Below, piece by piece: positions 27,818 through 36,304 of a stretch of 64,000 bases of DNA. The first letter of the stretch is position 1. Each line of letters opens with the position of its first letter. Below the pieces are notes generated by a model. That model did not search any database. It saw only the letters and a list, made by a program, of their open reading frames with translations, and was not told where the DNA came from. This stretch comes from Fischerella muscicola PCC 7414 (GTDB lineage Bacteria > Cyanobacteriota > Cyanobacteriia > Cyanobacteriales > Nostocaceae), in assembly GCF_000317205.1 (NCBI RefSeq), contig NZ_AJLK01000156.1, forward strand, positions 91,666-155,665. The letters run 5' to 3'. The translations under genes and the position numbers were made by a program.

Positions 27818-29119
27818 ATGACAAGTGAATTATTACAACAAGTACGGATTGTTGACCCGGTTTCTGGCACTGATCAAGTAGCTGATGTGCTGATTGATGA
27901 TGGTTATATCCAGTCAGTAGCAAATAGTATTTCTGATGTGCCAGAAGACACTCTCGTCCAAGACTGTAGTGGATTAGTCTTAGGAACAGGGTTGATAGAT
28001 TTGTATAGCCATTCAGGAGAACCGGGATTTGAAGAACGGGAAACCCTTTGTTCTCTACTAAAAGCAGCGGCGGCTGGTGGCTTCACAAGAATTAGCATCT
28101 TACCCGACACATCCCCGGCTGTAGATAACCCGGCGGTGGTGGCGCAGTTGTTGGAGTTGGGGAGATGGGGAGAAAAAAGCACCCCACTACCCCATCACCC
28201 TACCACCCTATCACAAAAGCCCCATCTCAACATCTGGGGCGCGATCACTCTTGATGTTGCTGGTAAGCAAATGACGGAGTTGGCAGATTTAGCGGTGGCG
28301 GGGGTAGTCGGTTTTGCTGATGGTCAGCCTTTGGAAAATACGGCACTAGTACGGCGAGTGTTAGAGTATCTCCAGCCCTTGGGAAAGCCTGTAGCACTTT
28401 GGTGTTGCGATCGCCAACTCAGGTCAAATGGAGTCATGCGCGAAGGGCCAGACTCTCTGCGCTTTGGTTTGCCAGGGAATCCTGCTGCTTCTGAAACCTC
28501 TGCGATCGCTGCTTTGATCGAATTGGTAGCTGCTACGGGGACGCCTGTACACATTATGCGCGTTTCCACAGCCCGCAGCGTCGAACTAATCGCATCGGCA
28601 AAAAGTCAAGGCTTACCGATCACCGCTAGCACCACTTGGATGCATGTTTTACTTGACACAGAATCACTTAAAAGCTATAATCCAAATTTAAATTTAGATC
28701 CGCCCTTGGGTAATCCGAGTGATTTGTTAGCATTGCGGCAAGCAGTACGCACAGGTATTATAGATGCGATCGCCATTGATCACGCCCCCTATACCTACGA
28801 AGAAAAAACTGTAGCATTTGCCGAAGCACCACCGGGGGCAATAGGTTTAGAGTTAGCGCTACCTTTGTTGTGGCAACATCTGGTAGAAACTGGTGAATTT
28901 AGCGCCCTTCAATTGTGGCAAGCATTGAGTAGTCGTCCGGCGGAGTGTTTAAAACAGAATTTGAGTGCGATCGTTCCTGGACAAAAAGCGGAATTAACAT
29001 TATTTGATCCGCAGCAAAGCTGGAAAGTTGACAGACAAAATCTTCGTACCCTCTCACAGAATACGCCTTGGTTGGGACAACAGTTGACGGGTAGGGTAGT
29101 GAAAATTTGGATACCTTAA
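27818..29119 (+). CDS. Dihydroorotase-like amidohydrolase lacking the HxH metal motif
   Basis: A 433-residue TIM-barrel amidohydrolase. It resembles class I dihydroorotase across its length, with GTGLIDLYSHSGEPG and AIDHAPYTYEEK. However, the DxHxHxRxPG signature is D61-L-Y63-S-H65-S-G67-E-P-G: one metal histidine is Tyr and the substrate arginine is Gly. The usual bridging lysine is also not obvious. It may be a non-catalytic PyrC-like partner, as in some bacteria, with real PyrC elsewhere. Residues 112-130 (GRWGEKSTPLPHHPTT) are translated minisatellite. It belongs to the phosphatase operon. Automatic tools may call it pyrC. Confidence 0.75.
   Translation: MTSELLQQVRIVDPVSGTDQVADVLIDDGYIQSVANSISDVPEDTLVQDCSGLVLGTGLIDLYSHSGEPGFEERETLCSLLKAAAAGGFTRISILPDTSPAVDNPAVVAQLLELGRWGEKSTPLPHHPTTLSQKPHLNIWGAITLDVAGKQMTELADLAVAGVVGFADGQPLENTALVRRVLEYLQPLGKPVALWCCDRQLRSNGVMREGPDSLRFGLPGNPAASETSAIAALIELVAATGTPVHIMRVSTARSVELIASAKSQGLPITASTTWMHVLLDTESLKSYNPNLNLDPPLGNPSDLLALRQAVRTGIIDAIAIDHAPYTYEEKTVAFAEAPPGAIGLELALPLLWQHLVETGEFSALQLWQALSSRPAECLKQNLSAIVPGQKAELTLFDPQQSWKVDRQNLRTLSQNTPWLGQQLTGRVVKIWIP
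28155..28207. repeat. In-frame minisatellite in the dihydroorotase-like gene
   Basis: Units GGGGAGATGGGGAG and CCCCATCACCCTACCACC match intergenic repeats and keep the reading frame, adding about 18 residues in a surface loop region before KPHLNIWGAI. Confidence 0.8.
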
Positions 29120-29176
29120 ATAATTATCGGTATATTAGCCATGATTACGTCAGACACATACCACTGGATTACCAAC

Positions 29177-29210
29177 GGGTAATCTATCTGTGTCTATCGG
29201 TGTGTATCGC
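29177..29210. repeat. TAATCTATCTGTGTCTATCGG repeat
   Basis: A short relative of the tandem units at 20183-20243 (inverted) and 56790-56840, between the dihydroorotase-like gene and nadA. Small hairpins can form, but no gene was seen in 29120-29381. Confidence 0.65.
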
Positions 29211-29381
29211 CTTGCACGGTGGTCGAATAATAAAACATGATTTTTGTCACCGCTTGAATTCACATGAAGCGTCATTTTTAATTCGAGTCCAAGGAGTGTT
29301 ACCCCTCCTGCTATTTTTGGTAAAAACTACTATAATTACTTAGACAAGACAACAATTCGTAAAATATAGCTACGCCTAACT

Positions 29382-30356
29382 GTGTTTACAACTGCACTTA
29401 TTCAACGAGATCAAACCCAACCGGGTGCATTACCACTAGATTTATTTGCAGCGATCGAGAGTTTAAAAAAAGAATTGAATGCGGTAATCCTGGCTCATTA
29501 TTATCAAGAGCCAGATATTCAAGATATTGCAGACTTTATTGGCGATTCTCTACAACTTTCTAAAGCAGCAGCTGATACCAATGCTGATGTGATCGTTTTT
29601 GCTGGCGTTCACTTTATGGCAGAAACAGCCAAGATTCTCAATCCCGATAAAATGGTGCTGTTACCAGATGTGAATGCTGGCTGTTCTTTAGCAGATACCT
29701 GTCCGCCAAAAGAATTTGCAGAATTTAAAGCAGCGCATCCCGGACATTTGGTAGTTTCTTATATCAATTGCTCTGCTGAAATTAAGGCGATGAGCGATAT
29801 TATTTGTACGAGTTCCAACGCTGTCAAAATTGTGCAGCAGATACCCAAAGATGTGCCGATCATTTTTGCACCAGATCGGAATTTAGGACGGTATGTGATG
29901 GAACAGACTGGGCGAGATATGGTGTTATGGCAAGGTAGCTGCATTGTCCATGAGACTTTTTCGGAAAAGAAAATCGTCCAGTTGAAAATAGCACATCCAG
30001 AAGCAGAAGCGATCGCACATCCAGAATGTGAACCTGCTGTTTTGCGTCACGCTAGTTTCATCGGTTCTACAGCCGCTTTACTAAAGTATTGTCAACAAAG
30101 TCCGACTCAAGAATTTATTGTGGCTACGGAACCGGGAATTATTCATCAGATGCAGAAAGCTGCACCATCCAAGCATTTTATTCCTGCGCCACCAATCAAT
30201 AATTGCAACTGCAATGAGTGTCCATTTATGCGGTTGAATACTTTGGAAAAATTGTATTTGGCCATGAAAAATCGTGCGCCGGAAATCACGATGTCTGAAG
30301 AGATACGATTGGCGGCGTTGCGTCCAATTCAACGGATGTTGGAGATGAGTGTTTAG
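29382..30356 (+). CDS. nadA: Quinolinate synthase
   Basis: A 324-residue NadA of the three-cysteine type. Features are [23 protein letters not shown] near residue 37, AETAKILNP, the cluster cysteines in [11 protein letters not shown] (about 107), QGSCIVHE (about 187) and CNCNECPFM (about 278). It condenses iminoaspartate with dihydroxyacetone phosphate for NAD synthesis and holds a [4Fe-4S] cluster. It starts at GTG; no upstream ATG fits. The hairpin terminator at 30371 follows. Confidence 0.95.
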   Translation: MFTTALIQRDQTQPGALPLDLFAAIESLKKELNAVILAHYYQEPDIQDIADFIGDSLQLSKAAADTNADVIVFAGVHFMAETAKILNPDKMVLLPDVNAGCSLADTCPPKEFAEFKAAHPGHLVVSYINCSAEIKAMSDIICTSSNAVKIVQQIPKDVPIIFAPDRNLGRYVMEQTGRDMVLWQGSCIVHETFSEKKIVQLKIAHPEAEAIAHPECEPAVLRHASFIGSTAALLKYCQQSPTQEFIVATEPGIIHQMQKAAPSKHFIPAPPINNCNCNECPFMRLNTLEKLYLAMKNRAPEITMSEEIRLAALRPIQRMLEMSV

Positions 30357-30370
30357 TTAAGTTTGGTTGG

Positions 30371-30405
30371 TAGAGATGCGATTTTGTTGTTGCATCTCTA
30401 TTTTT
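30371..30405 (+). terminator. Intrinsic terminator of nadA
   Basis: Arms TAGAGATGC and GCATCTCTA with a 12-base loop, followed by TTTTT, starting 15 bases after the nadA stop. Confidence 0.9.
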
Positions 30406-30485
30406 CAAGTTAGCCATTCACGAGAAAATCTGACCTATCATCAGATTGATCTCTGTTCTCTGTAGCATATATTTTTTAATAGAAA

Positions 30486-31346
30486 CTAAAATTTACTCTT
30501 CTCGGCTTCTTTCTGTGCCGCTTCACTATATTTCTTATACAATTTAGTCCGAATTTGTGCTTCTTGATAACGACTGTGACTGGGTGGAACATTACCCATT
30601 AAATCAGAAGCTCTTTGCCAGTTAGCAGCTATTTCTAACCATTGAGTTGATGTTTTAGCTATTTTCCCTGCATCGGAAGTTTGGTTAGCAATTCGTACTG
30701 CTATTGTAAATGAGTCTTCTGAGTTTGAAGATTTTGCTGTTGGGGTGAGAGAACTTGTTGTTTCTGGTAGCAAGGGATTTTGTAACTTACCATTTAACAC
30801 CGCATAAATAATCGAGCTTAATAAGATTAACAATAAACTTAAACTTAAAGAAAAAAAATTCCAGCCCCAAGCTGAATTCTTGGATTTGTTACTAATTGGT
30901 ATTGGTTGAGATAATTGAGTTTTACTTAAATGTATTTTTCCTGCTTCAGATTTTTGCTCTTGGTAATTATTAATGAATTGTTGAAAAATATTAGGCTGTT
31001 CTAATATGATTTCTTCTGACCACAGCAATTGGTTTTCTGGCTCACGCATAATTTCTTCTAACCACAACAATTGCTGTTCCTGGACTATGCGACTGTTGAT
31101 CTTGACTTTACGAATGTTACGGGGTTGGATTGATTCCAGAATTTGCTGAATTTGCTTCACTAAAGTTGATTGCTCTAGTTTATCTAGTGTGGAAGCCTCG
31201 CACAAAATTTGTAATACACCATCATGATAAATTGCTCTGGTTCTCACACCAGAATTTGCTAGTCTTTCATTTAACACTTGAATAATCGCAGCAACGCTAC
31301 CCTGACGTGCTTGCCAAGCGATATCATTGATTCTGTTTACCATCAT
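30486..31346 (-). CDS. Hypothetical single-pass membrane protein
   Basis: A protein of 286 residues (ATG at 31346 or 31343), not assigned to a family. The N-terminal 95 residues (WQARQGSVAAIIQVLNERLA) form a compact domain. Next come a duplicated motif (LLWLEEIMREPENQ then LLWSEEIILEQP), a linker, one membrane helix (FSLSLSLLLILLSSIIYAVL, about 178-197), a Ser/Thr-rich linker, and a C-terminal helical part with WLEIAANWQRASDLMGNVPPS that also occurs in other cyanobacterial proteins I recognise only loosely. The N-terminus is probably cytoplasmic. It is convergent with nadA. Confidence 0.7.
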   Translation of the reverse strand: MMVNRINDIAWQARQGSVAAIIQVLNERLANSGVRTRAIYHDGVLQILCEASTLDKLEQSTLVKQIQQILESIQPRNIRKVKINSRIVQEQQLLWLEEIMREPENQLLWSEEIILEQPNIFQQFINNYQEQKSEAGKIHLSKTQLSQPIPISNKSKNSAWGWNFFSLSLSLLLILLSSIIYAVLNGKLQNPLLPETTSSLTPTAKSSNSEDSFTIAVRIANQTSDAGKIAKTSTQWLEIAANWQRASDLMGNVPPSHSRYQEAQIRTKLYKKYSEAAQKEAEKSKF

Positions 31347-31493
31347 TTGGGAAAGTGCGATCGCTTTTCAGCCGAAATTATTAACCAAAAAATCAGTGAA
31401 ATCTATTTAGGCTTGTGTTGGATGCAACCAAGCCTGTACTTGATTGTATGGGTAAAAACACCAGCTTGCCAAATCTGTCTTGAAAATGGCTGT

Positions 31494-31712
31494 GAGGGTG
31501 TAGGGGTGTGTAGACGCGTAGCGGCTTAAGGTAAGGGTGGAGTGTGTAGACGCGCTCATAGGCTTCCCGTAGGGTGGAGTGTGAGGGGTGTGAGGAGTAG
31601 TAGCCATTAACTACTAACCACTAACCAATGTACCAGACGTGCCATGGCACGTCTGGTACAACCATTAACCACTAACAACCAACCATCAACAACCAACCAC
31701 TAACAAACTAGA
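31494..31712. repeat. Repeat cluster with perfect 32-bp palindrome
   Basis: Two GTAGACGCGTAGCGGCTTAAG / GTAGACGCGCTCATAGGCTTCC units alternate with AGGGTGGAGTGTG. The 32-bp palindrome at 31629-31660 follows, then AACCATTAACCACTAACAACC units run up to the 3' end of the oxidase gene, whose final codons they touch. Confidence 0.8.
31629..31660. repeat. CCATGG-centred palindrome, copy 2 (perfect)
   Basis: Sixteen-base arms beginning TGTACCAGACGTGCCA are perfectly self-complementary around the centre. Same family as copies at 10503, 32989 and 50267. Confidence 0.9.
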
Positions 31713-32804
31713 ATCAATATCTTCCAACTTGGCGCAACCGCTTAATGCCATTGCCAAATCAAGTTCATTACGTAAAATTTCGATAACATGATCCACGCCA
31801 GCTTGTCTGTCTACAGCTAATCCCCACAACACAGGACGCCCGACAAGTACAGCTTTTGCCCCCAAGGCTAGAGCTTTAAGAATATCAGTACCTCTACGGA
31901 TACCGCCGTCTACAATCACCTCAGCACGTCCATCTACAGCTTTTACGACTTCCGCTAAAGCATCCAAGGAAGCGATCGCACCATCTAGTTGACGTCCACC
32001 GTGATTAGAAACAATGATCACCTTCGCGCCACATGCAACTGCACGCACAGTATCATCACCGCGTAAAATTCCTTTAATTGCCAAAGGTAAGGGAGATATA
32101 GATTGTAACCATTCCAAATCTTGCCAAGTGACTGATGGGTCAAGTTGTTGGGCAAAATAAGTAAATAACCCAGATTCTCCCTGTTGCTTAGGAATGTTGA
32201 GTCCGCAGAGGGTGGTAAGATTGGCGAGTTGCAAACCTGGTGGTAGGGTGAATTGATTGCGTGTATCTCTCTCCCGCCTCCCTAGCACAGGCGCATCGAC
32301 AGTGACACACAGCGCTTGATAGCCTGCTGCTTCAGCACGTTCTACTAAAGCACGGGTGAGATTGCGATCGCGATGGATATATAACTGAAACCACAAAGGT
32401 GCATCTGGAGTTTGTGAGTGATAAACTTGGGCGACTTCTTCAAGACTCTTAGTAGACATCGTACTCAGCACCATACCCACACCTGCACTCGATGCAGCTT
32501 TGGCTGTTGCTAATTCTCCATCAGGATCAGCAAGACATTGAAATGCCATCGGTGCAATTAACAGAGGCATTTGCAGAGGTTGATCTAAAATCTTGGTTGT
32601 GAAGTTGCGGCTACTCACATCAACTAGCACACGGGGACGAAGTTTGATTCTATCGAAAGCAGCGTGATTATCCCGCAATGTGATTTCATCCCAAGCACCA
32701 CTAGCATAGTAATCCCAAGTCATAGGAGACAAGCACTTCTGGGCTTGCTGTTCGTAATCGAATAAGTTCAGTGGTTTGGTGAAGTACTTTTCTGATTCTT
32801 CCAC
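31686..32804 (-). CDS. FMN-dependent alpha-hydroxy-acid oxidase (lactate/glycolate oxidase-like)
   Basis: A 372-residue flavoenzyme. It has IAPMAFQCLADPDGE, STMSTKSLEEVA, the catalytic region VIVSNHGGRQLDGAIASLDAL with the active-site histidine, and VDGGIRRGTDILKALALGAKAVLVGRP. In nitrogen-fixing cyanobacteria this branch includes an L-lactate oxidase thought to consume oxygen; glycolate is an alternative substrate that cannot be excluded. It starts at GTG with GGAG nine bases ahead. The 3' end runs into repeat, so the last residues are probably repeat-encoded. Confidence 0.85.
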   Translation of the reverse strand: MEESEKYFTKPLNLFDYEQQAQKCLSPMTWDYYASGAWDEITLRDNHAAFDRIKLRPRVLVDVSSRNFTTKILDQPLQMPLLIAPMAFQCLADPDGELATAKAASSAGVGMVLSTMSTKSLEEVAQVYHSQTPDAPLWFQLYIHRDRNLTRALVERAEAAGYQALCVTVDAPVLGRRERDTRNQFTLPPGLQLANLTTLCGLNIPKQQGESGLFTYFAQQLDPSVTWQDLEWLQSISPLPLAIKGILRGDDTVRAVACGAKVIIVSNHGGRQLDGAIASLDALAEVVKAVDGRAEVIVDGGIRRGTDILKALALGAKAVLVGRPVLWGLAVDRQAGVDHVIEILRNELDLAMALSGCAKLEDIDSSLLVVGC

Positions 32805-32864
32805 TACAACTCCAATATTAAATTACGTCTGATGTGGAGATGATCGTTTGTTAGGAAAAAGGAA

Positions 32865-32993
32865 ATGAAGCGTAAGATTATTTTAAACTCTTTGGTTGCC
32901 ATATCAATTCTTGTAACTGGTTTAGTCATTTCTTCTAAATCTGGAGCTGAGCCAGCATCTGTCTTTAGACCTTTAATTTTTGATGATGTGTAG
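32865..32993 (+). CDS. Small secreted peptide candidate, ended by a palindrome
   Basis: A 42-codon frame, MKRKIILNSLVAISILVTGL, then a possible signal cleavage near KSGAEP, ending PLIFDDV. The stop codon TAG lies inside the left arm of the CCATGG palindrome at 32989-33018. AGGAAAAAGGAA precedes the ATG. It may be a short real gene, or the surviving start of a longer secreted protein broken by insertion. No homologue is recognised. Confidence 0.35.
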   Translation: MKRKIILNSLVAISILVTGLVISSKSGAEPASVFRPLIFDDV

Positions 32994-33018
32994 AGACGTG
33001 CCATGGCACGTCTCTACA
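32989..33018. repeat. CCATGG-centred palindrome, copy 3 (perfect)
   Basis: Fifteen-base arms TGTAGAGACGTGCCA and its complement are perfect. The copy differs from others in the outer bases (GAGA for CCAG). It supplies the stop codon of the preceding small frame. Confidence 0.9.
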
Positions 33019-33095
33019 TTGCCCTCCTGATAAAGGTTTTGGTCTTATCTGAACTGTATTGATCTATATTATTCCTAAATCATGAGTGAACAACT

Positions 33096-33128
33096 AGATC
33101 CCCGACTTCTTTAAGAAGTCAGGGATCT
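33096..33128. repeat. GATCCCCGACTT hairpin, copy 2
   Basis: Arms AGATCCCCGACTTCTT and AAGAAGTCAGGGATCT, with one mismatch; relative of 20019-20051. It lies downstream of the glycosyltransferase gene and may help end its transcript. Confidence 0.75.
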
Positions 33129-33191
33129 GAATATCTAAATTTTTGCAATTTCAATTCCAAACAACAACCAAGACAACCAACAATCAATAAT

Positions 33192-35072
33192 TTATCGATT
33201 TAAAGGTACTCTAATTAATTGATAAGCACCACTTTTTCCTAAAGTTTGATAGTTATTTGATTGCAAACCCATTTCTGGAAACTTTTTCGGTTGAGCTAGA
33301 ACTAATATTGAATCAGATTTTGTTTTATTCACAGCCTCCTTTTTCACATAATCTCCTGCGGCGGCACTCATTTTGATGTAATTTACGGGACGTTGGCTGT
33401 AAAAAACAACTGTGGGTTTTTGGAAGCCAACCATGACTAATTCTTCACCTGGTTTTTGGGCTTGGACTGCGATCGCTGATAATTCTCTTAAAGGTAACTG
33501 ACGTTCTTGATCTATCAAAAACAAAGCTGGAGTTAGGACAAAAATTAAAGATAGCGCAAACGCCAATAAATTTACACCAATCAAATGACGCCAACGACGA
33601 CGCAGTATTACCACTGCCAATACCACTGCACACACTAACCAGATTACCCCTCCCAATGTTGTCAAACCTGACTGTTGCAGCAGTTGGCGAAATTGTGGTG
33701 CAGCCGGATCACTACCTAACAACCGGGGTACGTAAAACAGTGCTACTGCGATCACTGATACAAATACTACATTTACCCAGCCAGTCCAGAGGAGGAAGGA
33801 GAGGGAGGGGGAAGACAAGGGAGAAATTCTTCCTTGTCCTATTTGCTCCCTTATGCTGCTATCTTTAAACAAATCGCTCCACAAAAGTCCTACTAGGATT
33901 GCTGCTGCTGGCATTAAGGGCAGGACGTAGCTAGGAAGTTTGGTGACAGCTATGGTAAAAAAGCCGAAGATGCTCACAAACCAGAAAAAGGCAAATAAAC
34001 CAAGTTGTTGCGATCGCTCTTGAGAACACCAATAGTTGCGCTGCCAAAATTTCAGCCTTGCCATTGATAACGGCAAGTACACTGAGTATGGAGCAAAACC
34101 CAGTAATACTACTAGAAAATAAAAATACCAAGGAGCTGTATGACCATTGACTACTTCTGTAAAGCGTTCAATATTGTGGTAGCCAAAAAACGAGTTAATG
34201 TAATTCCAGCCATTGCGCCAAGTCACCAGCAGGTACCAAGGCAGTGATAAGCCCAAAATCATCAGTATACCTAGCAAGAGGCGCATTTCTCGCACGACCT
34301 CTCGTAATTTGCCTAGATAAAGCAAAAACACGCCGATAATTAGCCCTGGCAAAACAATACCCACCGGGCCTTTAGTCAAAATTGCACCAGCAATTAGTAC
34401 GTAACAAGCTAGATACCATTTATTGGGGATAGGGGATTGGGGATCAGGAGAAGATAAAAGAGACTTTTCCCCTAGTCCTCCTAGTCCCCTGTCCCCGATC
34501 CCCGATCCCTCCTGACTCGCATATCCCAAAAAAAAGCACAACAATGCTGATCCTATGCAGCCAGTGAGCAGCATATCCGAGACACCCGTCCTTCCCCAAA
34601 CAATCATTTCGGGATTAAGTGCCATCACAGCTGCTACTATGCCAGCAGTTAACCAGCGCCTAGAAGGACGAAAAACTTGTTCTAAGGCATCTTGTTTTGC
34701 CAGTTGCCATTGCACAGTGTAAAAAGCCAAGCCAATTACAGCCATTGCCGCGATCGCACTTGGCAGACGTACAGCCCACTCATTCACACCAAAAATGCTG
34801 TATGCGATCGCCTGACACCAGTAAATCAAAGCAGGCTTATCAAAGCGAGTTTTACCGTTGAAAAACGGTGTAATCCAATCGCCTGTTACGTACATTTGGC
34901 GGGAAGCTTCAGCAAACAAAGGCTCAGTTTCATCTATTAGCCCAATACTGCCCAAATGCCAAAAAAATGCGATCCCACCAACTAAAATCAACCATAAAGC
35001 TGACAGTGCGATCACAAAGGCTGGACGTTTACCAATCCTAGTTAACAACTGGTCAAGAGCGCGAATTGTCAT
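33192..35072 (-). CDS. GT39/ArnT-like membrane glycosyltransferase
   Basis: A protein of about 626 residues with at least ten hydrophobic segments. The N-terminal loop has IDETEPLFAEASRQM (acidic site expected in this family) and WITPFFNGKTRFDKPALIYW. It transfers sugar from a polyprenyl-phosphate donor to lipid A-like or other acceptors; the acceptor is unknown. Two loops are widened by repeat sequence: at about 184-217 (SGIGDRGLGGLGEK) before KWYLACYVLIAGAILTKGP, and near 410-430 (GRISPLSSPSLSFL). The start is the ATG at 35072; a TTG at 35087 would add only five residues. Confidence 0.85.
   Translation of the reverse strand: MTIRALDQLLTRIGKRPAFVIALSALWLILVGGIAFFWHLGSIGLIDETEPLFAEASRQMYVTGDWITPFFNGKTRFDKPALIYWCQAIAYSIFGVNEWAVRLPSAIAAMAVIGLAFYTVQWQLAKQDALEQVFRPSRRWLTAGIVAAVMALNPEMIVWGRTGVSDMLLTGCIGSALLCFFLGYASQEGSGIGDRGLGGLGEKSLLSSPDPQSPIPNKWYLACYVLIAGAILTKGPVGIVLPGLIIGVFLLYLGKLREVVREMRLLLGILMILGLSLPWYLLVTWRNGWNYINSFFGYHNIERFTEVVNGHTAPWYFYFLVVLLGFAPYSVYLPLSMARLKFWQRNYWCSQERSQQLGLFAFFWFVSIFGFFTIAVTKLPSYVLPLMPAAAILVGLLWSDLFKDSSIREQIGQGRISPLSSPSLSFLLWTGWVNVVFVSVIAVALFYVPRLLGSDPAAPQFRQLLQQSGLTTLGGVIWLVCAVVLAVVILRRRWRHLIGVNLLAFALSLIFVLTPALFLIDQERQLPLRELSAIAVQAQKPGEELVMVGFQKPTVVFYSQRPVNYIKMSAAAGDYVKKEAVNKTKSDSILVLAQPKKFPEMGLQSNNYQTLGKSGAYQLIRVPLNR
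33785..33840. repeat. Repeat segment inside the GT39 gene (site 1)
   Basis: The plus strand reads GGAGGAAGGAGAGGGAGGGG then GACAAGGGAGAAATTCTTCC. It is in frame with the glycosyltransferase and codes GRISPLSSPSLSF. Similar G-rich units lie near 8430 and 53912. Confidence 0.6.
34420..34520. repeat. In-frame repeat inside the GT39 gene (site 2)
   Basis: Units GGGGATAGGGGATTGGGG and CCTAGTCCTCCTAGTCCCC then GATCCCCGATCCC code SGIGDRGLGGLGEK and SSPDPQSPIPN, extending a loop between membrane helices. No shift of frame results. Confidence 0.8.
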
Positions 35073-35235
35073 TGAGTCACAAGTCAAGAGTCAATAGTCA
35101 ATAGTCAATGGTCAAGGGTCACTAGTCAATAGTCGTTTAACTGTGATTTTTTGTTCTTTGTTTTCAAAACAAATATTAACCACCAACCACTAACCACTAA
35201 CCACTAACTACTAACCACTAACTACTAACAATTAA
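35073..35235. repeat. AGTCAATAGTCAATGGTCA and ACCACTAACCACTAAC repeats
   Basis: Two seven-base-like unit types lie back to back upstream of the glycosyltransferase, next to the 3' end of the lipoprotein gene. They are typical short tandem repeats of heterocystous cyanobacteria. Confidence 0.85.
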
Positions 35236-35790
35236 CTATTGACTAAGAATCAACTCCCATTCTTGCTTTTGTGGGTTCCACACAGGGGCAGGAGTTTCGC
35301 CAACCACGTAAGGTCCCCAGTAGCGACGGGAACCATCCTGTGCAAAGGCAACTAAAATATCTCCCTTTTCAATTTTGATGCTACCGTTAGGTAGCGATAA
35401 AATCAGTCCCTTTTCACTACCTTCTCCTGGGGCAAAATCCCAATGTGCTGGAACAGCATAGCTTTGTTTAGAATTACTTTTAACTCCCGCTTTCCGTGCT
35501 AGTAAAGCAAGGCGGACTGGCTGTTCGGTTTGATTACTCATGCGTAAAATTCCCTGGCCTGTTGCTTTGCCTGTCGAGCCTTGATGATATGTAAATAAGG
35601 TTTTTGAAGGTGCCGCTACAGAAGTATTTAAAGTAGAAGCGATCGCACTTTCTGAGTGAGTGTTTGCAGGAGATTCAGAGGGTTGATCCGCCTCAAAGGA
35701 TACTTTTACTTCATAGCACCCTACAGACAGCAACAGCAATCCCAAGCAGGCAGCTGCGAGAACAGCATGACGGTAGATTGGCGATTTCAT
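35236..35790 (-). CDS. Hypothetical lipoprotein
   Basis: A 184-residue protein with a lipoprotein signal: AAACLGLLLLSVGC, the cysteine at about residue 25. A Ser/Ala/Thr-rich stretch (40-65) leads to a beta-rich domain with GILRMSNQTEQPVRLALLARK, WDFAPGEGSEKGLILSLPNG and RRYWGPYVVGETPAPVW. It has no known domain that I recognise. Location is probably the periplasmic face of a membrane. It precedes the glycosyltransferase on the same strand, but 163 repeat bases separate them. Confidence 0.75.
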   Translation of the reverse strand: MKSPIYRHAVLAAACLGLLLLSVGCYEVKVSFEADQPSESPANTHSESAIASTLNTSVAAPSKTLFTYHQGSTGKATGQGILRMSNQTEQPVRLALLARKAGVKSNSKQSYAVPAHWDFAPGEGSEKGLILSLPNGSIKIEKGDILVAFAQDGSRRYWGPYVVGETPAPVWNPQKQEWELILSQ

Positions 35791-36304
35791 ATTGATAATT
35801 ATTACAAATAAGTATTTTTTCTAGGCTCGTTCAAGATACTAGCCCACTCTCAACAGTGATAAGTGACTCAGTGAACATAAAAACTATGTCACCGATCACA
35901 AATAACTAGTAACTGGTTTAATTGCCAAGACTGGCTTTATGAGAATTAAGGGTAGGATGTATAATTCATGTCATCCTAAACATCAATATCGAAGGAAGTA
36001 AGGAAAAAATTCCTTGACGCTTCATTTCTTCGCTTTAGCTCAAGATGATGATATTGTGTATTAATTTTTGTGTTTACCCTAAACCCAAAACAACTTCAAA
36101 TAATATCCACACAACTTTATGCTAAACCTAATATCTTCAAGATGGGAATATCTAATTAAATTTTGCTCCAAGTCCTTCTCAAGCTGGGTATGGGAGTATA
36201 AGAGTGTAGTTATTTCATGAAGGCAGAAGTGTTAAGGCAGTCTCTATAAAACAAGTTTCATAGGGACTACCTTCTGCCCTCTACTTTTTTGTAATATCTC
36301 AATC
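35791..36304. other. Intergenic region between lipoprotein and ycf20-like gene
   Basis: About 510 bases between divergent genes. It is AT-rich with no frame, and the only structure is the hairpin with T-run at 36220-36290 just upstream of the ycf20-like gene. Confidence 0.55.
36220..36290 (+). promoter_or_regulatory. Terminator-like leader hairpin before the ycf20-like gene
   Basis: Outer arms AAGGCAGAAG and CTTCTGCCCT and inner arms GGCAGTCTCTAT and ATAGGGACTACC form a long imperfect hairpin, followed by CTACTTTTTTG 15 bases before the ATG. Placement fits an attenuator or the end of a short leader RNA. It also resembles the CTTCTGCCCTCTG repeat at 61070, so an origin from that repeat is possible. 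Confidence 0.4.

Noticed and set aside
29120..29381. tRNA-like TTCGAGTCC string near 29282
   Set aside because: No cloverleaf arms or acceptor stem could be built around it; no other tRNA-like sequence was found in the window.
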